From NCBI GenBank assembly GCA_963714425.1, contig CAVQOI010000006.1:116274-180273 (forward strand): a DNA stretch of 64,000 nt, in the 5' to 3' direction. The translations under genes and the position numbers were made by a program. The notes beneath the pieces were generated by a model. It did not search any database. It was not told where the DNA came from and saw only the letters and a program-made list of their open reading frames with translations. This DNA comes from DATCYX01 sp963714425. Lineage in GTDB: Bacteria; Chloroflexota; Anaerolineae; Anaerolineales; UBA4823. Position 1 is the first letter of the stretch. The number at the start of each line of letters is the position of its first letter. This document shows, piece by piece, positions 18,501-26,809 of this stretch.

Positions 18501-21500
18501 CGGCTCGTAGTACTCCACGCCGATATCCTGCCCGGCGAGCACGTCCCATTCGCTCAGCGGGTCCCAGGCACAGGTGTACACATCTACACCGTCCGGCTGG
18601 ACGTAGTCCTGCTTCTGGGGAGCTTCGCCATTCGGCGAGCCCCAGGTGTGGCAGCGTAGCTCCACCGGCTGGGAGATCCACTCCGCCAGGACTGTTCCTT
18701 CGATGCGGTCGTTATCGGGGTCTACCGATCCCGTGATGCTGCCGATGTGGATGGTGCTGGTGTAGCCATTGTCCACCAGCCCGTACACCCAGTCGCCTTC
18801 CTGAATATCCGGATGGCTCGGTACCCAGTCATCGCCTTGAGGCTCGAAGCCGGGTTGTCCTCCCCACCAGGGGATGTTATAGGTCTCCACCTGGGCATGC
18901 GCTTTTTCGGTGACCCCATCGCTTTCGGTTACGGTGATCCACACCGTGTGCCCGAGTTCGTAGCGCCCCTGGACCCAATCATGGGCGACGTTGGTTGACA
19001 TGAGTAGGTCGGGTGACTGGTATCTACGGTGGAACACAGCCGTCGCCAGGTCCATGGTGGTCTCGTAGCGCACGTGTCCCTGCCCGCCGCGCGGGATATC
19101 ATTGAATGTGACCGTGTAATACCCTGAGGCATCCACCTGGGCGTCCTTGCCCGAGTAGCCATTCAGCTCGACGCGCAGCCATGAGCCGGGGTCCACACCC
19201 AGCTGGCCTGTTACCTGGTCGGTCTGCGAATTGCTGGCAACATCGAAGGGATCGGGCACGTGGATCTCCACGGGCATCAGCCCGGCGCCAGCCGTGACGG
19301 TAAACGTGTATCCGGGCCAAACCGGGCCGATGTCGGGCATGCTCCAGCAGCCGCCGCAGCTCGGGTCTGCGTAAGCGGTGTAGGTCTCGCCTTGGTTCAG
19401 CACGCTGACGGTGCTATCGGGTTGTGCGCTGCCCCATGCATCGGAATGATCGGTGCCCACCCACATCTCAAACTGGTCCACCTCGCCGCCGCTGAAAGCC
19501 ACGTCGGTGTAGGTGTTGTCCGCGGGGTTGGTCTCGCCTTCAGGGGCGCTGATCTCGACCGTGTTGGTGTACCACACCATGCGCTGACCAGGAGTGTCAA
19601 GCGGGGCATCGAATCGGATGCGCGTCCCCCAACCCGGTTCCATCCGGTTGAGCTGCCAGGATAGTGTGTGGTTTCCCGGATCCTCCACAATCAAGTCGAT
19701 CCACTCCCAATAGTCGTGCCCCCAGCCGGCAAAGGTGGTGGAGAGCGGGTAGGTATCGGTGACGATCGGGGAGTAGACGCCCTCGTCGCCCACATTGCTC
19801 AAGTCGATCTCGTAGTGCAGCCAGCCGTCGCCGTACCACTCGTGATATTTGCTTACGCGCAGGTTTGGGCCGTGTTCGTACACCTGCTGCTCGTCGCAGG
19901 CGGTGTTGTTATAGGGCGTATCCTCTTCGGCATCAGGCGCGATAGTGGCGCAGTTGAGCAGCGCCGTGCCCGGCGCGGTCGATTCCAGAATGAGCAGGCG
20001 GTAGGTCAGGCCAAAGCCCCAGCTCACGCCAATCTCGCCCACGTCCCAAACGATAACGTCATCCATCACCAGGACGGGGTCAATCGGCTGCCCGTTATAG
20101 TCGTAAGCGCTGCCCTCCACGTAAGCCGTTCCGGCGGGCAGCGTGTCGGTCAGGCGCCCGCTGACGAGGATGTTGCCGCTGTTCCAGTAATCCAGCTTGT
20201 AGCCGTACTCGTTTCCGGGCGTCAAAACGCCGTTATTGAAGTACTTGCCCAGGTTCAGGTCGGCGCGTGGGTTGCTGATGCGCGCCTCTTCATTCATACG
20301 CACGTTGTTATCCGGGTTAATATCTCCGGCGGTGCTGACCTCCACCCGGTTGGAAAGGGTCGTATTGAGCGGCAGGGCTGGGTCGGCAAGCAGGCGCAAG
20401 TTGAGATTGGTGCAGTTCTGGCCGGGCATGGAAGGGAAGTACAGCTGCAATACCCCATCATTCACGGTCTGTTCGCTCCAGAACACCTCCCCCCACCAGT
20501 TGCGCGGCTCGAGGCTGACGAAGGTGGTCGAGACCGGCAGGGTATCCGTCAGCCAGACCGGTCCGGCGGCGGCGAAGCGGTCATTGCAGTATTGCACGTC
20601 GTAGACGAACTCTTGCCCGGCGACCACATCCCCGGGGTTGGGCCATTTGTCCACGCGGATATCGATGTCATCCACCTGCACATTGGCGGTGCCCGAGCAA
20701 GCCGAATCGTTGCCGGGGTCGCTATCTCCGGATGTGCTGGTGGTAATGCTCCCGCACAGCGGCGCCAGCGCCCCATCGCCTGTGGGGTGCGCCGGGTCCA
20801 AAAGCACGGTCACAAAAACATTGCGCTGCTCGTAAGGCGCCAGCGTGCCCAGGCTCCAGGTGACCACGCCGCCCGCTCCGATCTCGGGCGTGACCCCAAA
20901 GGTGTCGCCCGCCAGGGTTGTGCTGGGCGGCAGAGTCACCACCACCTGCACGTCCTGGGCAGCCAGCTCGCCGTCGTTGCTGAAATTGACGCCGAAAGCG
21001 TAAGGCCCGCCGGGCTGGGCGCCGCCGTTGGTGTTATAAACAGAGAGGTACAGCTCTGGCCTGGGCAGGTTGATATTGCGTTCGATCTCGTGCCCGTGCC
21101 CTGCCAGGTAATAAACCGAGATACTATCACCGTTGTTCACATCCCAGCCAATCGAGCCGAAATCCAGCGTGTATGTGCCGCTGGTGCTGACTTGCACGTC
21201 CTTCAGCTCGGTCCAATTCCCCACCGAATCCCCAATCCAGCCGCGTAGCAGCGCATCCGCCGGCGCAAGTCCGGTCACCAAGTCAGTAGCGATATCCGCC
21301 TGGGCGGTGAGCTCCACGATCAACAGCGTATCCTGCAAGCCGCTGCCGAAATCCATGGCGATCAAATCACCGGGAGTGAGGCTGTAGTCGGGGAATTCCA
21401 GTGCATAGCTGGTCGCTCCCCACCACCCGCTCCCAGCCTCGGTTGTCCCGCTGGCAACCACCTCGTCCAGCGAGTTGGTAATGGTGATATAGATAGTATT

Positions 21501-24044
21501 GCCCGGGATGGCGTTGCCGCCGAATATTGTGCTGCTGCCATCCGGGTTGTAGCGAGCGGTCAGGTTTGGGTAGGCGAAATAAGCCTGGGCGCGGTTGCCG
21601 TCCAGTGCCTGGTAGCTGACAGCTGCCCCCGTTCCAAAGTCCATATCCATCCCGTACGCGCTGGCGTCCACCGCGTACACCTGCTCGCCGCCGGACGGGT
21701 AAGTGGGCGCCCAGGCGCCAAAGCTGCTTGCGGGATCCCAGCCATCCACGTACAACAATCCCTGTGAGCCTTTCCCTGTGATAAGGTCGGTAGCGCGGTC
21801 GATTGTGGTTGTCAGGTCTGGCACCTGCAGCCAGCCGCCCCAGTCCGAGCCGTTGGTCACACTCATCCAATCGCCCGCAGCGATCTCGCCGTCGAATTTC
21901 AGCCAGTACCACTCCGCGCTTCCATCGTTGTCGGTGGACACCTGGCGTTTGATAGTCGTCTGGTCGCTCTCATAGAGCGTGGCAGTGATGACCTCATCTG
22001 GATCGTACTGTGGGCTGCTCACCCCCCACGGCATGACGACATTGAAGTAACGCACTTCGAAATCCTTGCGCGTGGCAAAGTTATTGGCGTCGTAGTGAAG
22101 CACGCGCCCGCTGGTCCCGGCGCGCACATCCTGCCCGGGCATTGCGATGCTGAAGCTGGGGGTGGCTGGGGCAGTCCCCGATGCCATTCTGTAAACCGGA
22201 TAAGTCCAGGCGGGCCAGGGGAAGGAGACGATTGTCACCTCGCCTGGCAGGTCTGCGTTGCCCAGGTAGCCGTCGTTGGTAGTATCGGCGGTCAGCGTCA
22301 GGTCAGCCACCACCATCGACCCACTCCATGTGGCTGTCTCTAAGGTGATGATATCCCCCGCCACGATATCCACTCCCAGGGCGCCGAAATCAACCCAGCC
22401 AGTGCCGTTCGTGGCATCCGTCTGCCCGCTGATCGTGTAATCCATGCCTCCCTGGTTAAGGGTGTAGGTGAAGGGCTGCAGCGGCGTATCAGCACTGCCA
22501 GCCACAGCATTCCAATCCGTGTGAGCTGTGATGCGCGGGGGGAATACCGACAGCATCACCTCTGAGCCATCGACCGCCGCGTACGCCGGGTAAATATTAT
22601 CCTGCGCTGTCAGATCATAGGCAGGAAAAGTGGCGGTGTAGTTGCCGCCGGCATCTGTCGTGGTCTGCGTTTCCGTATATGTACCCAACATCCAGTTGTA
22701 CAGGAACACGCGCACCGGCTGCAAGGCAGGCGCTTGTCCGGTGATCACATTGGCGGAGAGATTAACACTTGCAGTTAATAGGCTGGTATCTAGGGTTTGC
22801 AGGTTGCCCCCACCCAGGTCTACCTCGATGGTGTCCCCCGGCACGACTTCCAGCTCGGCGCCGTAATCGCCATGCGGCCAGTAGCCGTAGACAGTCTGCG
22901 AGCCGCGCACCGTGCTGGTGCCAGCCACATACACCGTGACCGTCACCGGCTGGTAAGGCTCCGCGTAGCCAAAAATCCAGTTGAAGGTATCGACGTTAAA
23001 TTCATCCCCGGGGTATGCGTAGTGATAGACGTGCCCTCCTCCCACAATGGTGTCTATACGGGCAAAATTATGCGGTCCTACGTCCTCGCTGAAGCTGGCG
23101 GTAAAGTCACCCAGACCGTCGGTGGTGGCAGTTGCCCGGGGCGTTTCGGAATTGGGTTCCCATGCCCAAATGCCCAGGCTGGCAGTTACCTCGCTGTCGG
23201 CTGACACGCCTCCCAGGTTGCCCACCACCTGCTCGGTCGTTGTCTGCAGTTCACCAGAGAAGGTGGGAAGAATGATAGATTGCAGGAAAGTCCCGTTTAT
23301 ATAAACATCAATGCTTTCACCGCCGACCAGGTCTACCTGGCGACCGTCCGTGCCCCACAAGGGGGTAAAGTAGAATCCCACCCCATCCGCGTAGGTAGCC
23401 CCAAAGGCGCTTCCGCCAAATGCAGTGGCGGTCACAAGGTCGCCAGCACTCACGTAGCCAAATAGGACGTCATAGGCCATATCCACGTTCACACCGGCTG
23501 GAGGCGGCTCGTGCGCCTGGGGTGAGAGCAGTCTGGGAAATGCAGCCTTACCTGCCCCCTGCAGGCTGGCGACAGGAGATAGCGCTGTAAAGTCTGCGGC
23601 AGCCAGCTCGTTGAGGCGCTCTGCCGGGCTCCCAACGCTCTGTAGGGTGTTTGCTCCAGCCGACTTGTGTCTTTGCCGCGAGGGAGACTCTGGCGACCAG
23701 GTATCCCAGCCATTGCTCAGGTCCGAAGCAGTCTGGCTTGCCACCGGCGGGTGCCAGGGCGTATCGATAAATTGGCGATGAGACGCCTTTGATGTGCCAG
23801 ATGGGAGATTCCCCTTCAGGCGTGTGTCTGGGCTGGTGATGGAATCCAACACGGTCTCACTGGATGGATCGCCCGAATCTTGTACAAGGGCAGGCTCATT
23901 TGCGTGCTTACCGGCTTGATCTGCAATGCTTTGTGCATCCGAGACCCGTTCTAGGTTGACTCGGCTTACAGCACTTAGCACAAGCGCGACTAAACTCATC
24001 GCAGCAACAACGACGGAAATCAGGATCAGTGAGCGCGATTTCAT
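15570..24044 (-). CDS. Giant secreted DUF11-repeat surface protein
   Basis: About 2824 residues, continuing to about 3110 through the frameshift at 15575-15578. The start is the ATG at 24044 with AAGAGGT 6 bases before it; an upstream in-frame start would lack a ribosome site. Residues about 5-30 form a signal peptide. Beyond that lie many beta-sandwich repeats of the DUF11/conserved-repeat type, recognised by TDTLP, DNT...NPDNN and LPAGT.YV.G patterns, mixed with carboxypeptidase-regulatory-like folds carrying CGGCW motifs. A segment of about 860 residues occurs twice (starting near plus-strand 19870 and 17290), each with GPNLR.SK, TDT.P, CGGCW and TAGAGL. Such proteins act as S-layer, adhesion or extracellular matrix components; no catalytic domain is visible. 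Confidence 0.85.
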   Translation of the reverse strand: MKSRSLILISVVVAAMSLVALVLSAVSRVNLERVSDAQSIADQAGKHANEPALVQDSGDPSSETVLDSITSPDTRLKGNLPSGTSKASHRQFIDTPWHPPVASQTASDLSNGWDTWSPESPSRQRHKSAGANTLQSVGSPAERLNELAAADFTALSPVASLQGAGKAAFPRLLSPQAHEPPPAGVNVDMAYDVLFGYVSAGDLVTATAFGGSAFGATYADGVGFYFTPLWGTDGRQVDLVGGESIDVYINGTFLQSIILPTFSGELQTTTEQVVGNLGGVSADSEVTASLGIWAWEPNSETPRATATTDGLGDFTASFSEDVGPHNFARIDTIVGGGHVYHYAYPGDEFNVDTFNWIFGYAEPYQPVTVTVYVAGTSTVRGSQTVYGYWPHGDYGAELEVVPGDTIEVDLGGGNLQTLDTSLLTASVNLSANVITGQAPALQPVRVFLYNWMLGTYTETQTTTDAGGNYTATFPAYDLTAQDNIYPAYAAVDGSEVMLSVFPPRITAHTDWNAVAGSADTPLQPFTYTLNQGGMDYTISGQTDATNGTGWVDFGALGVDIVAGDIITLETATWSGSMVVADLTLTADTTNDGYLGNADLPGEVTIVSFPWPAWTYPVYRMASGTAPATPSFSIAMPGQDVRAGTSGRVLHYDANNFATRKDFEVRYFNVVMPWGVSSPQYDPDEVITATLYESDQTTIKRQVSTDNDGSAEWYWLKFDGEIAAGDWMSVTNGSDWGGWLQVPDLTTTIDRATDLITGKGSQGLLYVDGWDPASSFGAWAPTYPSGGEQVYAVDASAYGMDMDFGTGAAVSYQALDGNRAQAYFAYPNLTARYNPDGSSTIFGGNAIPGNTIYITITNSLDEVVASGTTEAGSGWWGATSYALEFPDYSLTPGDLIAMDFGSGLQDTLLIVELTAQADIATDLVTGLAPADALLRGWIGDSVGNWTELKDVQVSTSGTYTLDFGSIGWDVNNGDSISVYYLAGHGHEIERNINLPRPELYLSVYNTNGGAQPGGPYAFGVNFSNDGELAAQDVQVVVTLPPSTTLAGDTFGVTPEIGAGGVVTWSLGTLAPYEQRNVFVTVLLDPAHPTGDGALAPLCGSITTSTSGDSDPGNDSACSGTANVQVDDIDIRVDKWPNPGDVVAGQEFVYDVQYCNDRFAAAGPVWLTDTLPVSTTFVSLEPRNWWGEVFWSEQTVNDGVLQLYFPSMPGQNCTNLNLRLLADPALPLNTTLSNRVEVSTAGDINPDNNVRMNEEARISNPRADLNLGKYFNNGVLTPGNEYGYKLDYWNSGNILVSGRLTDTLPAGTAYVEGSAYDYNGQPIDPVLVMDDVIVWDVGEIGVSWGFGLTYRLLILESTAPGTALLNCATIAPDAEEDTPYNNTACDEQQVYEHGPNLRVSKYHEWYGDGWLHYEIDLSNVGDEGVYSPIVTDTYPLSTTFAGWGHDYWEWIDLIVEDPGNHTLSWQLNRMEPGWGTRIRFDAPLDTPGQRMVWYTNTVEISAPEGETNPADNTYTDVAFSGGEVDQFEMWVGTDHSDAWGSAQPDSTVSVLNQGETYTAYADPSCGGCWSMPDIGPVWPGYTFTVTAGAGLMPVEIHVPDPFDVASNSQTDQVTGQLGVDPGSWLRVELNGYSGKDAQVDASGYYTVTFNDIPRGGQGHVRYETTMDLATAVFHRRYQSPDLLMSTNVAHDWVQGRYELGHTVWITVTESDGVTEKAHAQVETYNIPWWGGQPGFEPQGDDWVPSHPDIQEGDWVYGLVDNGYTSTIHIGSITGSVDPDNDRIEGTVLAEWISQPVELRCHTWGSPNGEAPQKQDYVQPDGVDVYTCAWDPLSEWDVLAGQDIGVEYYEPDGDSVFNAFHAPSPDIGVQVSSHGNAGEGGNLQLQVQYINQGELDANNVVITQTLEGMQYLDDTSGMPIVTGINPSGDPYVVFQLGTLPPGNWLQFDVFAQVTAPALETITSTARIAGTPDGGNPDDNERSWSGQVLDNDTHVNLGKGAWTGDPTPGGQFVWEVNTCNNGSTGSSALVLTDTLPAHMALLNWWGQHAGWTEVSSDASELVVMRPSLPQGWCSQVYLRFLVDVDAPVGTNIENIAEVWAANDLESNDNQASNWVNINNPHTNINVNKWWGGGSLVPGGTFRYHMQYQNNGNVPVDGVLITDTLPVSTTLNYIQRFDRHWSFIEDVTPLSINGNQVVWVVGSIENGEVGHYEVSVRADEDAAPGTLLVNTVEISHLPGEDTYDDNTSTWTETLFDHGPNLRLSKRYWWNGDSQLGYQIDFANIGDQTVAGVWITDTLPENTQWDGWWNMGFDWNRLVTSELTPGQLRWQFSEMYPGDSGWLQFNANLDDPIARPRWYTNTAEISLHPDESNPEDNIATTETVLGEVERVELWVSQGSYGMWGEAMPGVTVTVTKGAEQFTAWADPGCGGCWNIGDIPWVTPGETITVTAGAGLLPVVITAPDPFSVQADSSTDTVWGQIDQPGPEVVNVHLDGYGGMNVQTDENGNFAATFADIPPGGNGEVRYDTTIDYAHVYFHHRFQAEDLLLRVNYGHDWLQAIYPAGHTVWITVTDSLDVEKATYEEITYAGGAWGSDGFESQGHLWSPNQPDIAEGDWIQARSDDGRTAEVHIGEITGDLDLDTDSVSGTITAPFVETLRMTCQVWTEDAPEQIEGSVDPAGGSYNCSWAGVYDLQPDMNVAVSYFEPVEHQIINVFSIGRPHLYINKWADGQPSSGGQYTFHIHYANQGNGPAENVLITDTLSAGMTYLGGTSPFPLVSNDPLVWDLGTLPNGADSFFDVYVQVDAPAGTALSNTAQIGTSNPWENSPPRK

Positions 24045-24527
24045 GTTTAACCTCTTACCTAGACTGATTGACTTACGCAAAGTTACTCCCAATTGCCGGA
24101 GAGAATTGATGCTGAGATCAACCCGTTCCGAGGGAAATCTATACCATCAAGTCAGCTTGGTAACATTAATTTTTTTCTTACCGACGATTTACCGTTTAAA
24201 TCCCGCCCGAAACAATCGTTTACGACCAACACTAAGCTGCCAAAGGCTGTTTCTGCCTTGGCTGGCAAAGCGTTAGCAACGCACATCTAATATTAGTACA
24301 ATTTTACACTAATGTGGACGCAAGTCAATAAACCTTAAGTAGGGGAGGCCTGTCTCATCCAGGGCGTGGTTCAGCATCAACTTCTTCCCACGCGCGCACT
24401 AAGGGTAAGTCCTGTTGAGCACAAATAAGCAGTTGCAACAGCTGCGGGTCATTTCTGCAAGCGACCACGCTGCCGGCAGTGACATTCACAACTGTCGCTA
24501 ACAGCTATACTTACTGGGGAAATGTGC
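24045..24527. other. Intergenic region: leader of the giant protein gene
   Basis: This gap holds the promoter at 24301-24328 and a 250-base untranslated leader for the giant protein. The leader contains a GCCAA/TTGGC hairpin near 24235-24260, but I see no match to a known riboswitch. From 24330 to 24527 I see nothing that I can support. Confidence 0.5.
24301..24328 (-). promoter_or_regulatory. Promoter of the giant surface protein gene
   Basis: On the minus strand TTGACT (24328-24323), a 16-base spacer and TAAAAT (24306-24301) form a sigma70-type promoter. It lies about 250 bases ahead of the ATG at 24044. Confidence 0.55.
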
Positions 24528-25388
24528 TTACGCCGCTACAGCTTTTGAGCGTTTGCGGAAAGCTTTTATCCAGCGCATGGCGTACTCGTCGCGACCCATT
24601 AACAGATCGCTCGCAAGCAGCATGGTCTGGATCTCGGGCACGGTTGGATCGGTGATGGCGGCAGTCATCCCCCGCGCGATTGCCAGGGCAAGGTAGGCAA
24701 TATTGATCACCTTGCGGTCCGGTAACCCGAAGGACACATTGCTGGCGCCCAGGCTCAGGTTGACGCCCAGCTCGTCCCGCACCAGAGCAATCGAGTCCAG
24801 GGTGACTTGCCCGGCCTTGTAATCCGCACCGACTGTCAATGCCAGACAATCGATCAGGATATCCTCGGCGGGGATGCCGTAGTCCGCAGCCCGTTGGATC
24901 AATTTCCTGGCAACCGCCAGGCGCGCAGCTGGTGTAGCCGGGATGCCGCTCTCATCGGTGATCACCCCGATGACTGCTGCGCCGTACTCTTTCGCCAGGG
25001 GCAGCACTTGCTGCATCATGCTCTCTTCAGCGGTAGTTGAATTGATCAACGCCTTGCCGGGAAAGATCTCCAGGGCCGCTTTGAGGGCCTCAGGGTTGGC
25101 TGAGTCGAAGCACAAGGGCACCTGCGCCACTTCCATGACTGCCTGCACTGCACCCCGTAACAGAGCCGGTTCGTCCGCACCCGGTACACCCGCGTTTACA
25201 TCCAGGATCTGCGCCCCGGCCTCCACCTGCTTACGGGCGTCCTCCTGGACGACGGTGAAATCACCCTGTGCCATGCTCTCAGCCAGCTTCTTTCTCCGGG
25301 TGGGATTGATCCGCTCGCCGATGATGGCAAAGGGTTGGTCAGGGCTGATGATGACCGACCGGTCCTTGAATGCTAATCTCGTTTCCAT
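24528..25388 (-). CDS. Methyltetrahydrofolate:corrinoid methyltransferase (DHPS-fold)
   Basis: This is a 286-residue TIM barrel of the dihydropteroate synthase family. GERINPT (about 25-31), DVNAG (about 63-67), DSANPEAL and GASNVSFGLP are the pterin-binding strands as seen in AcsE-like and other methyltetrahydrofolate:corrinoid methyltransferases. It moves a methyl group between tetrahydrofolate and the Co(I) of a corrinoid protein in the cytoplasm. The corrinoid protein gene lies immediately upstream on the same strand, 8 bases apart, so the two are one operon. No third methyltransferase (for a methylated substrate) is next to them, so the substrate side is unknown. Confidence 0.88.
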   Translation of the reverse strand: METRLAFKDRSVIISPDQPFAIIGERINPTRRKKLAESMAQGDFTVVQEDARKQVEAGAQILDVNAGVPGADEPALLRGAVQAVMEVAQVPLCFDSANPEALKAALEIFPGKALINSTTAEESMMQQVLPLAKEYGAAVIGVITDESGIPATPAARLAVARKLIQRAADYGIPAEDILIDCLALTVGADYKAGQVTLDSIALVRDELGVNLSLGASNVSFGLPDRKVINIAYLALAIARGMTAAITDPTVPEIQTMLLASDLLMGRDEYAMRWIKAFRKRSKAVAA

Positions 25389-25396
25389 GTCCCCTC

Positions 25397-26023
25397 CTAA
25401 CTGAGCATCTGGCGCACGGTGCGCACAGCCACAGACGCATCCGGAGCAAAAGCGTCAGCGCCGATCTGGCGGGCGAACTCCGCGGTTACCGGTGCGCCGC
25501 CGATCACAACCTTCACCTGGCTGCGGATTCCAGCCTCCTCGAGCGCCTGGATGGTGTTTTTCATATTGCTCATCGTCGTTGTAAGCAATGCCGACATACC
25601 TACCACCTGTGCGCCACTTTGCGCTGCCTGGACGAATGCCTGCGGGGAGACGTCCACGCCTAGGTCCTGCACCTCATAGCCAGCCCCTCCAAGCATCATC
25701 GCTACCAGGTTCTTACCGATATCGTGCAGGTCACCCTTGACCGTACCGATAGCAATCTTGCCAGCCGATTTTACGCCGCTTTCCACCAACTGGGGCTTGA
25801 GAAGCGCCAGCCCGGTCTGCATGGCGCGGGCTGCGACAAGCATTTCGGGGACGAAGAAATCGCCCTCCTCAAACCTGCGGCCAACTTCATTCATGGCTGC
25901 AATCAGTGCATCATTCAATATCAACTCTGCCGCCATTCCCCGCGCCAGGGCAGCCTTAACGCCTTCCTGAACCTGAGGCGCATCCCCATCGATCACGGAA
26001 TTGTAGAGTCCTGTCAGATCCAT
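25397..26023 (-). CDS. Corrinoid (B12-binding) methyl-transfer protein
   Basis: The 208-residue protein has an N-terminal helical cap domain with FEEGDFFVPEML, followed by a Rossmann-like cobalamin domain with DLHDIG, the DxHxxG motif whose His ligates cobalt, and GVDVSP, VGMSALLTTTM and GGAPVT. It is the methyl carrier for the methyltransferase downstream and is typical of MtbC/MtmC/MtsB-like proteins. AAGGA lies 6 bases before the ATG at 26023. The methyl donor (methylamine, methoxyaromatic, thioether) cannot be judged from the sequence. It could also be part of a catabolic O- or N-demethylase. Confidence 0.88.
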   Translation of the reverse strand: MDLTGLYNSVIDGDAPQVQEGVKAALARGMAAELILNDALIAAMNEVGRRFEEGDFFVPEMLVAARAMQTGLALLKPQLVESGVKSAGKIAIGTVKGDLHDIGKNLVAMMLGGAGYEVQDLGVDVSPQAFVQAAQSGAQVVGMSALLTTTMSNMKNTIQALEEAGIRSQVKVVIGGAPVTAEFARQIGADAFAPDASVAVRTVRQMLS

Positions 26024-26446
26024 TTCTTTTCCTTAGTGAGATTGGTGTTTGATCGCCAGATTGTGGTCTGTTGTCCGTTTGCTTGTGAGTTCCTGGTATA
26101 TCCCGGGAAAGCGCAGCACCGTGAATCATGCGCCCACCGGTGTAATTATAAACCAGGGAGCGCCGCTATTTCCTTTGTCCCTGACTGAAGTACCACCCGC
26201 TTCTGGCGCACGCCAGCCATACATTCAGCTGATGGATTCCTGTTCGCTCCTGTCGAGAGGTTCGTGGGTCGCATGCCCCATGAGTGCTTCAATATATCCG
26301 AGGGCAGGATTAGGGCACCTCGATCGATCCGATGCACTGGCACTTAATAGATCTCTATTGAGTGCCAGCTTTTTGATTCTCCCCAAGCATAAGCCGGCGG
26401 GAGAAAAGGAGGTAACCACACAATTTGCGCAACCACAACCGGGTAC
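26024..26446. other. Intergenic region with a strong hairpin
   Basis: The gap between the corrinoid gene and the small HTH protein has no convincing open frame. It holds the strong hairpin at 26337-26374. The minus strand has a GGGTGGTAC segment near 26185-26200 which recalls a T-box core, but the rest of a T-box is not evident. A GGAGG lies at about 26407-26411, ahead of the HTH gene. Confidence 0.4.
26337..26374 (+). terminator. Strong Rho-independent terminator-like hairpin
   Basis: CTGGCACTTAATAG (26337-26350) pairs over 14 bp, with one G-T, with CTATTGAGTGCCAG (26355-26368) around an ATCT loop, and CTTTTTG follows. No plus-strand gene lies upstream, so it would end an unannotated transcript, or act as an attenuator for the HTH gene. 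Confidence 0.65.
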
Positions 26447-26653
26447 ATGCAACGCTCGGAACTTACTGACTGTAACGAAATGGCAGAATTGGCGCGAGCC
26501 CACCAGAAAACCGTTTGCTGCTGGATCAAGCGAAACAAACTTAAAGCAATCCAAGTTGACCCCCGTACTTTTCGTGCCCCGGTAGGGCACATCGAAAAGT
26601 TTCTGCACCAGATTGATTACTGTAAGACCGATGCGCTTCCCTGCGTTAAGTAG
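26447..26653 (+). CDS. Small HTH_17/excisionase-like DNA-binding protein
   Basis: The 68 residues start with LTDCNEMAELARAHQKT and carry the typical winged-helix order of excisionase-family proteins: an EMAEL...TVCCWIKRNKLKA helix-turn-helix, then a wing and RTFRAPVGHIEKFL. Such proteins bind DNA as regulators or recombination directionality factors. The ATG at 26447 has a weak ribosome site; an upstream GGAGG at about 26407 would suit a longer form, with no standard start codon near it. No integrase is nearby, so a transcription regulator role is more likely than excision. Confidence 0.5.
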   Translation: MQRSELTDCNEMAELARAHQKTVCCWIKRNKLKAIQVDPRTFRAPVGHIEKFLHQIDYCKTDALPCVK

Positions 26654-26809
26654 CCGTCACAGTGGGGTATAATTAAGAACCCAGAAAAGGGAACGAAAAC
26701 CTCTCATCTCTACCCTACGAAATTGGTTTTGTAAAGTTATCTCTACCGCCGAGCGCCGGGAAACCAGGCCCTTTTCTCCGAAAGTTTGATGTCGTTAGAA
26801 AGAAGGGCA

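Noticed and set aside
15900..21248. Long plus-strand open frames (about 480 and 530 codons) inside the giant protein gene
   Set aside because: They are antisense to a coherent repeat protein with signal peptide, and their translations lack any fold or family pattern. GC-rich codon use on the minus strand explains them.
24045..24300. c-di-GMP or other riboswitch in the giant gene leader
   Set aside because: No consensus elements beyond a short hairpin were visible.
26024..26340. T-box leader for the corrinoid gene
   Set aside because: GGGTGGTAC on the minus strand recalls a T-box core, but I could not find the specifier stem, AG-bulge or a terminator/antiterminator pair.
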